Assembly: GCA_947311845.1 (NCBI GenBank)
Contig: CAMZMU010000075.1
Span: 19,815,366 to 19,879,365 of the forward strand
From: Poa pratensis
Lineage: Eukaryota > Streptophyta > Magnoliopsida > Poales > Poaceae
Reading direction: 5' to 3'
Length of the DNA stretch: 64,000 nt
The position numbers and the translations under genes were made by a program. The first letter of the stretch is position 1; each line of letters starts with the position of its first letter. Positions 11,346-22,347 of this stretch are shown here, one piece after another. The notes beneath the pieces were generated by a model. The model did not search any database and was not told the DNA's origin. It worked only from the letters and a program-made list of their open reading frames with translations.

Positions 11346-12573
11346 ACATTTCTTTCCCAACAAGATGAATGTAGTGCAGTGTCAATATATTTATACCCTC
11401 ACTAACTCTCAGTGCTGGAGACCAAACATGTTTGAATGGTCAGATAGGAGTACTACCGTCTTTGTGCATGGTCCAGAGCCAGTGCTAGAGTCTTTGTGAA
11501 TTAGTTGAATGCAGATTAGAGCTTGCTGTCTCAGTGAGTAGGCAGTAAAGCAAGCTTGTGTAGTTTTTTGGATTATTTTATTGAGAATTAGTATAATTTA
11601 TTTGGAAAACCTGGATTCTATTTTTCATCAAACTTCTTTCACTTAAAGTTTTTCTCTTTCGAGTATGTGTGTATTTACTTATTTTTCGCTCGAGGTTTGA
11701 TGATCAGAGCCTTTTCTGGTGTATGCTTTGACAAAAAAATGTTTATTTTTGTAATAATTTTCTTCAGTATCTTTTCGCGGTGGGCGGGATTCCCACTTGG
11801 GTTCTTGATCTGTTGCAGCAGCCTCACTTTTTTTTTTCTGTTTTTTTGTTGATTTCTTTACTGGAACATCTGTACCTGGGAAGCAAATAAAACGATATAT
11901 TAGTTTATTTTTATTTTTGTAATGATTTTCTTCAGAATGAAGTGCTTTTTTCAATAGTTGATTCACAAGCTACAGATATTTGTATTGTTGCTTAGTAGTT
12001 TTCATTTCCATATCATTTTTATATGTTTCGGTGTGATTTGAATGAATCCATCACATCTAGCATAGTAAGTTTCTCTTTGTGAAGTTGTAGGGGTTGAGCA
12101 AACACTTGTACCAATACTGAATAAGAGTAAATTCATATGAATACTTGTGATTGCAGACTTCCTTCGGTGTCAGGTAGGTCATCTTGCAGAACTTGTCTCC
12201 CTTTCTCCTTTGCTTGTTCATCCATCCCCCATATCCGAGCTCTCTTATTTCCCCTTCCTTTTCATGTTTCTTTTCTGGGAGATACTCCGATCCCGATCAC
12301 CAGGGCGAAGCCAACGTCAGGTTCTGGGTGGAGTTGGTAGAGATTTTTTTTTTGAGATGTGGTAGTGGTAGATTTCTTGTAGGAGAAGATCAGTTTGTTT
12401 TGGGCTTTAGTGTTGCCGGTTGGATGTGTAGAGTGTTATTTGGATTTGTTTTGGGCTTAAGCATTCTGGAGGAGAAGATGAGTTCGCTGGAGCTGCTCCT
12501 CTCGGCTGTGGTGTCGTTTCTGAGTTGTGGTCTAAAGGTTGCTTTTATTGGGCTGTGGCAGTGTACTATGGGC
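11346..12573. other. No recognisable gene; short duplications
   Basis: AT-rich sequence with a duplicated TTTTTGTAAT-ATTTTCTTCAG phrase at about 11748 and 11914. From about 12137 to 12575 there is a moderately GC-rich stretch with an open frame of 130 codons that resembles nothing I know. It may be an exon or UTR of the unidentified left-hand gene, or part of the neighbouring Copia LTR, whose distal edge I cannot place. Confidence 0.35.
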
Positions 12574-12722
12574 TGAAAAGAAATGTGACTGTTCAGGCTG
12601 GGACTCAAACAGACAGATTTTCTGAAACTGGACTGAAAGTCTGAAACTGAAACTCAAAATTGAAATGGACTGAAAAGAGATGTGTATGTTTAGGCGGACT
12701 CAAACAGGCAGATTTTCTGTTT
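12574..12722. repeat. Direct repeat, ~96-bp spacing
   Basis: A ~50-bp segment (CTGAAAAGARATGTG, then GGACTCAAACAGRCAGATTTTCTG) occurs at 12574-12626 and again at about 12670-12720. It lies next to the Copia LTR and may belong to the transcribed part of that LTR. Confidence 0.6.
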
Positions 12723-12789
12723 CCTCAGCTGTTTTGACTGTGACAGCTGTCAATTTGTTATTGGTCTAAAAATCTATATGTTTTCGAAT

Positions 12790-13149
12790 TGAAAAACAGC
12801 TAACTGTTCAATAGACACTCCCTTTATATATTAGGGATCAACATACAGATTACAGACCGAGTAGGTTAAGACTAGAAGACTACGGACATGAGTCCAACTT
12901 GAATTCCAATCAGAAAATAAAGGAATTAGCTTTGGTTTGTTCCGATTCTGATAGGTACACCTGACACCCGGTTTTTATAATTTACAAATTCTCCCTCAGC
13001 TACCTCTGCAGAGGTAAAATACATACATACCCGTGCGCAGGGAAATCTACCAAAGCTAGGCAGATAGATAGACTCCTTTCCCGCTGCTAAGGGAGAGCAA
13101 GAAACTAAATCAAATGATTTTGTTTTTTCCAATACATACACATCTAACA
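12790..13149 (-). repeat. Copia 3' LTR (distal edge uncertain)
   Basis: The LTR begins at 13149 on the minus strand (TGTTAG), right after the purine-rich tract at 13150-13161, and the pol stop codon lies in its first bases. A TATA-like box (minus strand TATATAAAGGG) is at about 12820-12832. The far edge is not fixed because the partner LTR is missing; it may extend well below 12790. Confidence 0.6.
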
Positions 13150-13449
13150 CCCTCCCTCAGTCTTAACGGTATCTAACAACTTAAGATTGTGACGACATGA
13201 TTCAAATAAAGGTAACGGCAGCGGCTTAGTAAAGATGTATGCAACCTGATCTTTTGAAGAGATGAACTTGATGTGTAGGACCTTCTGTGCAACTCGTTCC
13301 CTCACAAAATGATATTCAACTTCGATATGTTTCGTTCTAGCATGAAACACATGATTGGATGACAAGAATGTAGCATAAATATTGTCACACCATAGCACTG
13401 GGAACTGTCTTGTGAAATACCCAGCTCCTGAAGCAACGACTGTACCCAA
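13150..13449 (-). pseudogene. Copia RNase H C-terminal fragment
   Basis: The open piece includes [32 protein letters not shown] and [12 protein letters not shown], the standard end of Copia RNase H, where the Asp of LWCDN is a conserved catalytic position. Upstream frames (13872-13540) carry HTLMVASDKLS and related segments between RT and RNase H. The gene is broken by frame changes. Confidence 0.85.
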
Positions 13450-13899
13450 ATCAGCTCAGCCGTAGCATTACCAAGGGCCTTATACTCTGTGCTCGAACAT
13501 GATAATATGGCCTGTTTACGAGCATTCCAGGCGATCAGATTAGGACCATGATAGCAAATCCCCCCGTGGATCGCCGATCATTAGAGTTACTAGCCCAGTC
13601 GGCATCGGAAAATGCAGATAGAAGGTTGGAGGAGTCGGCCCGAAGGTGGAGACCATGAGAGACAGCCAGACGAACATAGCGCAAAATGCGCTTAACAGCA
13701 GACCATGAAAGCTGCGAGGAGCATGAAGGTACTGCAAGACCTTGTTGACAACAAACGAGAGATCAGGCTGAGTGAGGAGAAGATAATGTAGATCACCAAC
13801 AATACTGCGATCAGTACAAGAGAGCTTATCAGACGCAACCATAAGAGTATGTACATGATTGCACTTCAGCATATTAGCTCAGCGAAGAAGATCCAATGC

Positions 13900-14595
13900 A
13901 TATTTTTCTGTGCGAGGGCGAGACCTGCGTGAGAGTGGAAACCTCCAGTCAAAGAAAGAAATCCAAGGGTCCCAAATCTTTGACGGCAAATTCAGAGCGC
14001 AGATTTTGAACAAGACGATCAGCAGCCAGCAGCGAGGAACTCACCAGAATATTGTCATCGACATAGACAAGGAGATACATAGTAACCTGAGGTCGACGAA
14101 GCATGAAAAGTGACGTGTCAGCTGTAGATGGCAAGAACCCAAGTGTACGTAGAGCAGCACCAAGACGAGCATGCCAAGCACGAGGTGCCTATTTGAGACC
14201 ATAGAGAGCCTTGACCAAACAACACATATGCTGTGGGGCTGAGCGGGATTAAAAAATCCTGGCGGTTGACGCATATAGACCTCCTGAAGAATACCATGCA
14301 GGAAGGCATTCTGAACATCAAATTGATGAAGATGCAATCCCTTAGTGACAGCCACAGAGAGTAACAAACGAATGGTAGTGGGTTTCACGACAGGACTGAA
14401 TGTATCCTCATAGTCGAGACCATAGCATTGTTTGAACGCTTTAGCCACCAAGAGAGCCTTGTAGCGCTCGACTGATCCATCAGAGCGCCTCTTGACATTG
14501 AACACCCACTTCAAGTCAATAACGTTCAAACCTGGGCGAGGAGGAATAAGGTTCCATGTCTGATTGTGAAGAAGAATTCCATGGCAGCACGCCAA
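13900..14595 (-). pseudogene. Copia reverse transcriptase, frameshifted
   Basis: The first block (14595-14200) has [38 protein letters not shown] and [12 protein letters not shown], the Copia RT fingers and palm. The frame then slips near 14150, and the catalytic motif [15 protein letters not shown] is read in another frame at about 14085-14040. The YVDD box is present. The break makes a full enzyme unlikely from this copy. Confidence 0.85.
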
Positions 14596-15370
14596 TGCGG
14601 TATACGAAACGCTTCCTGATATGTGGCAGGTTCAACATCCGAATGCATAATTCCATGAGCCTTGCATGCAGCAAACCAGGCAACCGTGCCATCCTTCCGA
14701 TTGAGAGGCTTGAAAATACCTGGTTGTGAGCGCGTGACAACACGTGAAGGAGCTGGTATCGGCGAGGGAGCAACATCGGGCACGTCCTGGGTGTGGGCGA
14801 GGAAGCATCAGGTGCGGAGGAGACCACAGACACTGGAGAACGGGCCGGCCCAGGTGACTGCACAGTGAACCGCAGAGTGGACGGCCCATAAGAAGACGGC
14901 CTAGGCACTGGGGAGCCGAGCGAGGCCGAAGCTGGTCCAGAACCAGTGTGGCGGGCGACGCGCCAGCATGGGCCCGGTCTAGGTGACGGTGGGCTGCCTG
15001 GTGCAGTCCGTGCATGGCACTGCAAGGAATCAACCATGTTGTGCCTGATCGACGTCTGCAACAACATCATCATCGAGGATTTCTAAACGAGCTCCACGAG
15101 ACCACGACCAGTATTTGCACCATGATTAGAGAGCAACAAACGGGCATATGCAACATCTTCAAATTGGTCAACCGAAACAGGAGAGAATGAATGAGATGCA
15201 TCTAAAGATATGGATGGAGATGAAGAGAAAGGAAACACACTCTCATAAAAAAGACATCTCTAGAGATGTAGACACGATTGGAAGCGACATGGAGTCACTT
15301 ATAGCCTTTATGAAGTGAGATGTACCCTAGAAAAACACACTGCTTGGACCGGAATTCAAGCTTACGGTTG

Positions 15371-15990
15371 TTATATGGATGTGGCCAACACGCACAGCCA
15401 AGAAAATTGAAAAAGTGTAATCAGGTGTCTCGTCAAATAATTTCTCAATTGGGATTTCATGTCAAGAACACCTCTGGGAAGCCTATTAATGAGAAAATAA
15501 GAAGTCGCAAAAGCGTCATTCCAAAAACGAAAAGGAACAGACGGATGCGCAAGGAGAGTGAGACCAGTTTCAACAATATGACTATGCTTGCGCTCGGCGG
15601 CACAATTTTGTTGATGGGTGTAAGGACATGCAACACGGTGAGTAATTCCAAGTTTATTAAAAAAAGTGTTAATATTGCGATACTCGCCACCCCAATCTGA
15701 TTGAACATGAAGAATTCTGTGGCCAAGTAATCGTTCAACATGTGTTTGGAATGTAAGAAAGACATCAAAGACATCAGATTTTCGCTTAAGAAGATAAAGC
15801 CACGTAAAATGATTGTAAGCATCAATGAAACTCACATAGTAATTATGACCACTAACTGAAGTTTGGGAGGGCCCCACACATATGAATGAATAAGCTCCAG
15901 TGGAGCTTTTATTACATGACTCGAAGTTGAAAACAGTAACTGATGACTGTTGACAAGAACATCACTAATATGAATGTTTTTATTTGTAGA
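15371..15990 (-). pseudogene. Copia integrase core, frameshifted
   Basis: The segment contains SFIDAYNHFTWLYLLK (first catalytic Asp), VQSDWGGEY (second Asp) and HQQNCAAERKHSHIVETG (catalytic Glu in AERK). The usual QQNGAAERK box has Gly changed to Cys here. The N-terminal piece (LELIHSYVWGP) is in a different frame from the core. Confidence 0.85.
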
Positions 15991-16055
15991 CTCTAATGGA
16001 ATCGAAGTGCATGTCGATGAAGAACATGTTGGACAACCCCTCTTAAAAAGTCACA

Positions 16056-16511
16056 TTATATCACTTGTTTGCCTCGCCTCGTCATGTAGCAAATTCGTGT
16101 CGTCGTGTGAAATATTGTAATGGACGTGTGGCTACAAAGTGGTCAACTATAATTTTATCCTACGTCGTGGTTAGGTGAACTTCCTTTTCTAGAATTCAGA
16201 AAGAACTCAAAATAGATCATGCGGCGAAGCATGCGAAAATGAATGAAAGGGAACACAAAAATGGACTTCCCATGTGGGGATGCGCACCGCCCAACTACAA
16301 CCGTCTTCATCCTTCGGCGCCACCAACAAACTAGGAAAAAATACATCAAAGCCAACTCATAAAAATAGCACAAAAACCGTAAAGACAATCAAGAAAATTA
16401 CATCACATTATGGTTTTGAAATTCACAACGCTATTTGGTAAGATCATCCAACCCCCCATGTCTGGAAGTTTGAGAAGAAAGGGAGTGGCTAATTATCACT
16501 CAGAGTAGTAG
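16056..16511. other. No gene seen
   Basis: Sequence of mixed composition between the truncated Copia element and the next MITE-like repeat. The only frame of note, minus strand 16388-16155, has no recognisable domain. Confidence 0.5.
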
Positions 16512-16926
16512 TATGAGAGTGGACAAATGGAGAGACCCATCTCCACGGATTATTTATTTTGAAAATTTCTAAAATAATATTTGGGGTTTCAAAAAATATG
16601 AAAAGTCATGTATGTAGACATTGTTGCATTTTACCAATGTGTAAAATTTCAATAGATATATCATATATTTGGGCTGCAGAAAAACGACCAATCTGACATT
16701 TGAAAGTAGTGAAGAGGGTAAAATTTTAACTCTCCCAAATCGGTCAGATTTTATTATCTTTATGTATCACAGAATAATACGATATGTTGATTTGAAATTT
16801 TATAAATTGAAAAATACAACATTGTCTATATTCAGGATTGTTTTCATATTTTTCTAAAGCTTTAAAATTTAATTTTCCATTTTTTTAATAAAAGGCTTCA
16901 TGAAGCCCGACCTCTTTTTGGGTATT
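16512..16926. mobile_element. MITE-like repeat, copy 1 (shares sequence with 20027-20460)
   Basis: Starts GAGAGTGGACAAATGGA and runs AT-rich for about 410 bp to a GAAGCCCGACCTC end. The same landmarks occur in the same order at 20027-20460: GTAAAATTTCA, GGCTGCA, a TCGGTCAGATTTT / TCAGTCAGATTTT pair, and ACAACATTGTCTA. These are two diverged members of one non-coding family. I cannot assign the superfamily. Confidence 0.6.
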
Positions 16927-17194
16927 CCATAGTAAAATAGATTATTATCGTATGCACGACACTAGTCTAAAAACAGTGAAAACTGACGTGAAAACGGAAT
17001 TTGACATTTGGAAACTGTAAAGTGAAGGTCCCCGATTTGCTCTGCTTTACAATTACACAAAACGCCTCAGCGTGGAAATTTGTAAAGCGCCGTCGGGCTC
17101 GTGGACAAACAAGAGAACGACCACACGATCGAGTTGAACCATGTCCTGAGGCGGCAGGTCGAGCATCTCTCTTGGGAAGAGGTTGCATTTGCAA

Positions 17195-17359
17195 CACGTG
17201 TGAGAGGAGATGCCGGGAGCCTGCAAGTTGGCACCTACGTGGCGCGATGCAAGGTATCGCTATCCATGCAGACCTTGCCCCTCGCCACGTACCCCTGCGC
17301 TGCATCCACATGTCCGAGGATTCATCCATCGTCCTCCTGCTGTCATGGCATCTTATAAA
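17195..17359 (+). promoter_or_regulatory. Seed-type promoter elements of the oleosin gene
   Basis: Upstream of the ATG lie a G-box CACGTG (17195-17200), an ABRE-like ACGTGGC (17237-17243), an RY element CATGCA (17265-17270) and a TATA box TATAAA (17354-17359, about 120 bp before the ATG). ABRE plus RY is the combination used by ABI3/VP1-type factors to drive seed genes, including oleosins. The sites are seen; the regulation is inferred. Confidence 0.6.
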
Positions 17360-17476
17360 CCACACACCCATCTCCTCGACAAACCCACCGAACACATTTC
17401 GTTATTGCATATCTGCAGGCTAAGCTAAGGATTCAGACTTTCAGGTAGCGAAGCCGAAGTTAGTGCATCTACGCGC

Positions 17477-17929
17477 ATGGCGGCCGAGCACGGGCACCAC
17501 CGGGGTGGAGCGCACGGAGGCGGCGGCGCCGTCGGGGAGGACTACATGCGAGCCATCCGCGGCGACGACTACAACTACGGCGGCCACGGCAGGAACCAGC
17601 CGATGGCCGTGACCGTCGGGAAGGCGGTGGCTGCGGCAGCAGCCGCAGGGTCGATGCTGTTCCTGTCGGCCCTGACTCTGACGGGCACGGTGGTGGCGCT
17701 GATCGTGGCGACGCCGCTGATGGTGATCTTCAGCCCGGTGCTGGTGCCGGCGGCCATCGCCGTGGCGCTGCTGACCACCGGGTTTGTGTCGTCTGGCGCG
17801 TTCGGCGCGGCGGCCATGGGCGTGCTGGCGTGGATGTACCGGTACCTGTCGCATGGGGCGTCCTCGCCACCGGGGGCCGACAAGGTGGACCACGCCGGGC
17901 GAAGCTGGACTCCAAGGCGCACGAAGTGA
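17477..17929 (+). CDS. Oleosin (lipid-droplet coat protein), probable C-terminal frameshift
   Basis: A polar Gly/His-rich N-terminus (residues 1-43) is followed by an uninterrupted hydrophobic stretch (about 44-120). At its centre is the proline knot, Pro80, Ser86-Pro87 and Pro91, matching PX5SPX3P. This is the hairpin that anchors oleosins in the monolayer of seed oil bodies, where they keep droplets small. The open frame ends early at 17929. One base appears missing near 17898-17903: in the next frame the typical amphipathic tail ([20 protein letters not shown]) runs to a stop at 17971-17973. The product as read is 150 residues with an altered last 10. The hairpin is intact, so droplet targeting could survive. 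The gene has no intron, as is usual for oleosins. Sequencing error is the alternative. Confidence 0.9.
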   Translation: MAAEHGHHRGGAHGGGGAVGEDYMRAIRGDDYNYGGHGRNQPMAVTVGKAVAAAAAAGSMLFLSALTLTGTVVALIVATPLMVIFSPVLVPAAIAVALLTTGFVSSGAFGAAAMGVLAWMYRYLSHGASSPPGADKVDHAGRSWTPRRTK

Positions 17930-18106
17930 AGAACTGGGCGCAGCAGCGCCTCGACCAGGCACGGACGCAGTAGATAGATTTCTCAACAGCGCCGTGTGTG
18001 CGTTACATGTACCGCGACTGCGAACGAGCGGTGTTAGCATCTACGAATAATGTGTATCGAGTACTTTGTAGCCTTTGGAAGAGGAGATCGATGGAACACA
18101 ACTGAG

Positions 18107-18112
18107 AATAAA
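18107..18112 (+). terminator. Candidate polyadenylation signal of the oleosin gene
   Basis: AATAAA, about 135 bp downstream of the alternative stop at 17973, a usual 3'-UTR length for this gene class. Confidence 0.5.
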
Positions 18113-18663
18113 TCCAATTAGATTTAGGGCCATGCGTAATCTGGTGTACTTTGTTTCTTTTACCATTGCCGTTGCGCCGGTGTGCACTAAGTCTTGATTA
18201 CCCTTCCGCGTCTTCTACTTCCTTTGGCACTCGATCTAACGCTGCTCTTTATCCTGTTGGTGGCTCCTACTCGAGACTGTCATCGGTGCAATAGCCTGTG
18301 CTATTCCTAAATCAATCCTCTTCTCCGTCAGTTTACCGCAACTTTTACCTGTTTACACCTGATGAATGACCAGTCGAGAGTTCATTTTCTGGTAGAACTT
18401 CGAACAGATCGAAACACTCGTTGCAAACTTGCACCACGATGTACCATTGACCAGGTTTGATACCTTCTATTAGAGGAAGGATGGTGCTCCCTAATGCAAA
18501 CCTAACAACGGTACCCCACCTGCTAATGCCAAACGAGAACACAGATGTAGCTCTACCAGCTTTCTCTTTCAGCATGAACATCTCCTGCCTAATGCAAACC
18601 TCATGCATTTTTTTATTTTAATAAAAGCAAGATTTGTTGTCCAGGTCTCTCTAACGCTCAATC
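18113..18663. other. No gene seen
   Basis: Mixed sequence after the oleosin gene. A minus-strand frame (18608-18345, 87 codons) has no similarity that I recognise. A short CTAATGCAAACCT phrase occurs twice (about 18491 and 18590). Confidence 0.45.
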
Positions 18664-18985
18664 GAATGAGAATTATCTTAATTCTCATTCTCATACGTCA
18701 TCAATTCTAGTTGCAAGTCAAGTTGCAACTCATGATTATCACGAATCACGAAGCAAATCAAACGGTCCGGAGCAGTTGCAAGTCCACTTGCAACTCTTGC
18801 AACTCAGGCGAATGAGAATTAACTTAGTTCTCATTCACATGACGTCATCAAATCTCAGTTACATGTTGACTTGCAACTGATGCACGAATCACGAAGCAAA
18901 TCAAATGGTCCGAATCAGTTCCAAATCCACTTGCAACTGATGACGTCATGCGATTGAGAACTAAGGTAATTCTCAATCGACTGAG
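18664..18985. repeat. Tandem repeat (146/142 bp) with palindromic cores
   Basis: Two full units and part of a third start at 18664, 18810 and 18952. Each starts with an imperfect palindrome (GAATGAGAATTA and a TAATTCTCATTC arm) and contains inverted GTTGCAAGT / ACTTGCAAC pairs and an ACGTCATCA motif. The shared phrase CACGAATCACGAAGCAAATC sits at the same offset in units 1 and 2. The array is non-coding. It could be a small satellite seed or a MITE that duplicated in tandem. Confidence 0.75.
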
Positions 18986-19091
18986 AATTAGCAAAACCGA
19001 AATTATATATTATCTTTTTAATAAAAGCAAGATTTGTATGTCCAAAAATATATGCAAATGCCAAATGAGAATTTTTGGCTCTCCGTTGCGC

Positions 19092-19194
19092 ACCCTATAT
19101 GTGCCCAGTAATGTAATAATTACTAAAGAAGTAAAATAAAATACCCTATATATGCCCAATAATGTAATAATTACAAAAGAAGTAAAATAAAATA
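19092..19194. repeat. 51-bp tandem duplication
   Basis: ACCCTATATRTGCCCARTAA begins at 19092 and 19143, with GTAATAATTAC and AAGAAGTAAAATAAAAT following in both copies. Only a few mismatches separate the copies. Confidence 0.85.
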
Positions 19195-19237
19195 CCAAAT
19201 TTGTTTCTACCAATCGAAGATAATCAAGTATATATCG

Positions 19238-19581
19238 GTTTCTATAAGAGTGGAGATTTTTGGCTTCCGAGATCCAGTTCTCCCTCAAGTTTAAATTTTT
19301 TTTAAATCATATTGTGAGTTTCAAAAAATTCTGAAACAAATCCAGCCAGCGGTAGCCAATAGTTTATCCTATGAACGTGCAAAATGTCAACTTCAAAAAC
19401 TTTGTATTTTGAGCTAAATAAAAATCTCAGCATACAATGTATTTTACAAGCTGGATATACTATTTTCTACATCCAAATTGTTTTTCAGAATATTTTGAAA
19501 CTCACAAAAATGATTTTTACATTGTTTTAAACCGAATGGAGCACTGGATCTAAAGAGCCAAAAGTAGTTTCCGTCTCTACA
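19238..19581. mobile_element. MITE-like element with ~43-bp imperfect TIRs
   Basis: The left end (about 19240-19282, ending GATCCAGTTCTCC) and the complement of the right end (19539-19581, containing GATCCAGTGCTCC) align over about 43 bp with a dozen or so differences. The interior is AT-rich and non-coding. I found no clear target duplication. Confidence 0.6.
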
Positions 19582-20026
19582 ATGCAAGTCATCTCGTGCA
19601 CAATTTTTGTATACTAGTACAATATACTAGACCATGTTTGATTTCAGCAAACGATTCGGATTTTTTTAACCTTTTATAAATTACTAAATAAAGTATTGCA
19701 TGTATACTGTGCGCTGGAAACCTGAGTATTTCTTGTGCACAAGTACACACTACACATGCAAAACTAATTTAATAATAAAAAAGCACAAACAAAATCAGAA
19801 TCTTACTTATTGCTATTAAGTAAGTGAACGACAATCATTCGTTGGGCAAATGTTTTGACAGAGTAGAATACTTCACCATCCTCTACTTCTAAAGATATTC
19901 AATTTTCTTTACTTATTTTGGAATTACTAAATTATTTTTGCAAATATAGGGTTCATATTACAGTCTGTCTAATGACTATCACTCTAATAGATATGATTAG
20001 TGCTCTCTCGGATACGGTATATAGTC
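19582..20026. other. AT-rich, no gene seen
   Basis: No reading frame or repeat that I can name between two MITE-like elements. Confidence 0.5.
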
Positions 20027-20460
20027 CATGTGCATGAGAGTGGACAAATGGAACCCAAGCTATATGGAGCCCTTATTTTCAAAAATTTGAAAACCACATT
20101 TTGAAGTGATAAAAAATTGTGAAAAAAAATCTTGGATCTTGATAATGTTTTATTCTACCAACTTGTAAAATTTCACCTAGAAATATCATGTATTTTAGGC
20201 TGCACACAAAAAAAAATGTCTGACAATTGAAATAGTGAACAGTGCAAAATTTACACTCTTCCAAATCAGTCAGATTTTGTCATTTTTGTGTAGCCAAAAA
20301 TATGAATTATTTTATTTTTTACGTTGGAATAATACAACATTGTCTACCCTCATGATTTGTTTCATATATTTTTGAAACTTGAAATATGAATTTAAACTCT
20401 TTTTCCAAAATAAAGGGTTCTCTGTAGCCCGAGATCCATTTGTGGTTTCCGATGTGCATG
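20027..20460. mobile_element. MITE-like element, copy 2, with imperfect TIRs
   Basis: The left end CATGTGCATGAGAGTGG, then ACAAATGG, pairs with the complement of the right end, CATGCACATCGGAAACC, then ACAAATGG, extending to about 45 bp with mismatches. The interior is shared with 16512-16926. It is non-coding. Confidence 0.6.
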
Positions 20461-20694
20461 TCCCTAGTTATCAATTTCACCAATTTAATATGAGTTGTAG
20501 AATATAAAAAATATACCATTAGAAAATGTAACATCTAAAGTTAAAATGATTTATTTTTATAATATATAACTCGTATTATGTCGATTCACGGGATAGAGAA
20601 ACGCGCGGACCTAAACATCGGACGGAATGGCATGGCAAGAAAGAAAATAAGGTCACATAAAGAAACCATAATTCTTACAACGGAATTGCTTCAC

Positions 20695-20699
20695 GTACG
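20695..20699. repeat. Target-site duplication GTACG, left
   Basis: GTACG here and at 28716-28720 flank the Copia element exactly. Confidence 0.9.
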
Positions 20700-22335
20700 T
20701 GAAGGGGATCGTAGACAGAAAACAAAAAAATTCCTACCGACGATAACCTTAAACTAGCCAAGATCTATACTATGCAGATATACTAATACTGAGGAGATCA
20801 GAATACATACCCTTGTAGACCGGAAGCGGGATTACGTTCCCGCACAAACGTTGTCGGTGGAGATGACGGCGCCGACCTCAGGGTCGTGTAGTGGAAGAAG
20901 ACAACTCCCAGCACCAAACAATGGTGCCTCGCGGTTCCACACACGTACGGTGTGGATGACGACCTCCGGGCTCCAGATCCAGCAGAGCAGCGGAAGTGGA
21001 AGAGTGGATCTAGCAGCACGGCGGTGTGCGTATAGTAGAGAGACTTATCTCCCCATACGTAGCTCCAGAAACGGAACCATGCTCAAGGTAGGAGAGAAGA
21101 AGGAGGAATTGGTGTATTTTCATAGGCATGGGGCACTCCTATATAAAGGAGGAGGAGGGAGGCCAACCTCCTTGGCTCCCCCATGTGGGACTAAACCCCA
21201 CATGGGGTGCGCCGGCCAAGGGAGGCAGTCGGCCACCTAGGTGGGCCCCATTCGGCCCACCCTAGGTCGTTTAGGCCCTCCCCCATTTCCCAAATGGGGT
21301 TTTTCCCCTAATGGGCCTCTAAGGGCCATTTATGATTTAATGCCTTTAAAATTCGATTTAAATTAAATAAAAAATATATTTAATTACTAATAATACTTAT
21401 TAATATTAAATACATATTATTTAATTCATTCGGACCCCGAAACATATTTCGTTGCCCTCCGAAACATACTAATAAACATGTCCGGAACATTTCCGGAGTC
21501 TCCGGTTTCTTTTCTCTCTAAATCCAATCTAATCGTCATCCACCCTTAAGTGTGTTACCCCACGGTTCAGGATCACTCCAGACATGATCGAGACACGTTC
21601 TCCGATCAATGACTAACAGCGGGATCTGGATACCCATGATAGCCCCTGTGCGTCCACAAATGTCTTTTATCGTTTGAACCTTTAGACGTCCAGTCTCATC
21701 CTCTTGCCTAGCGATACTTAGATTGTCCGAGTGTCATTCTCCGGTATCACGATTACCGAGCATGACCTCGTCATCGACAAATCTATCTTTACTCGTCTGT
21801 GATATTACATCCCCGTGATCTAGTCACATGCTTGCAAGCTCATTGATGTAATCTCACCGAGTGGGCCCAGAGTATCTATCCTGCTATGTGGATTGGCAAT
21901 TCCCGCTCTTGATCACTCGCTTCTACTGCTTCCTTCCGATACCCGAAAGTGTCACCTTTATTGTCACGCTATATAAGACATGCCGTTTGATGCGATCAGC
22001 CGCACCTTCCGAAGCAGAGATTTGATATGATCTCATGGTCAAAGGTATGAACACTACGTTTCTATATTTTGGGTATGTCCATCAAATCATTCACCCAATG
22101 ATATGACTCTGTTGTCAACCGACGTGATTGTCCATGATCAGGAAATCTTGATCATCTGTTACCCAACGAACTAGTTTAAATAGAGGCTACTAGGGAACTG
22201 GTTGTTTACATACTACACGTGTATTAATGTTTCCGCTTAACACAGTTATAGCATGGTATTAAAACATATTATGAACAATTGAGATATGACAAATAAAATC
22301 ACTTTATTAATTGCCTCTAGGGCATATCTCCAACA
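20700..22335 (-). repeat. Copia 3' LTR (1636 bp)
   Basis: It aligns end to end with 27097-28715, with small indels and scattered substitutions (a few percent by eye). On the minus strand a TATA-like box (TTTATATAGGAG) lies at about 21138-21150. The open frame at 20851-21240 is an LTR artefact. Confidence 0.9.
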
Positions 22336-22347
22336 GTCTCCCACTTG
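22336..22347 (-). other. Polypurine tract of the Copia element
   Basis: Minus strand AGTGGGAGAC directly before the TGTTGG of the 3' LTR: the plus-strand priming site. Confidence 0.75.

Larger units (their letters stand above)
12790..16055 (-). mobile_element. Truncated, degenerate Copia LTR retrotransposon
   Basis: Minus-strand order is integrase (about 16000-15371), linker, reverse transcriptase (14595-13900) and RNase H (13449-13153), then a polypurine tract and an LTR starting TGTTAGATGTGTATG at 13149. That is Ty1/Copia order. No gag, protease, primer site or upstream LTR is found, so the element is cut off near 16055. The coding part has several frame changes (at the WGPS region near 15880, around 14150 and around 13900). 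I could not name the family. Confidence 0.85.

Noticed and set aside
10870..11499. 209-codon repetitive ORF (FITSVSHNLHF repeats)
   Set aside because: Its amino-acid repeats follow a 96-bp non-coding minisatellite, and three frames are open at once in the same region.
18664..18985. CRISPR-like array
   Set aside because: Repeats are 146 bp, contain the palindromes themselves and have no unique spacers; the genome is a plant.
20851..21240. 129-codon ORF, with a shorter partner at 27399-27719
   Set aside because: Both lie at the same position in the two LTRs of the Copia element and resemble no protein. They are LTR sequence.
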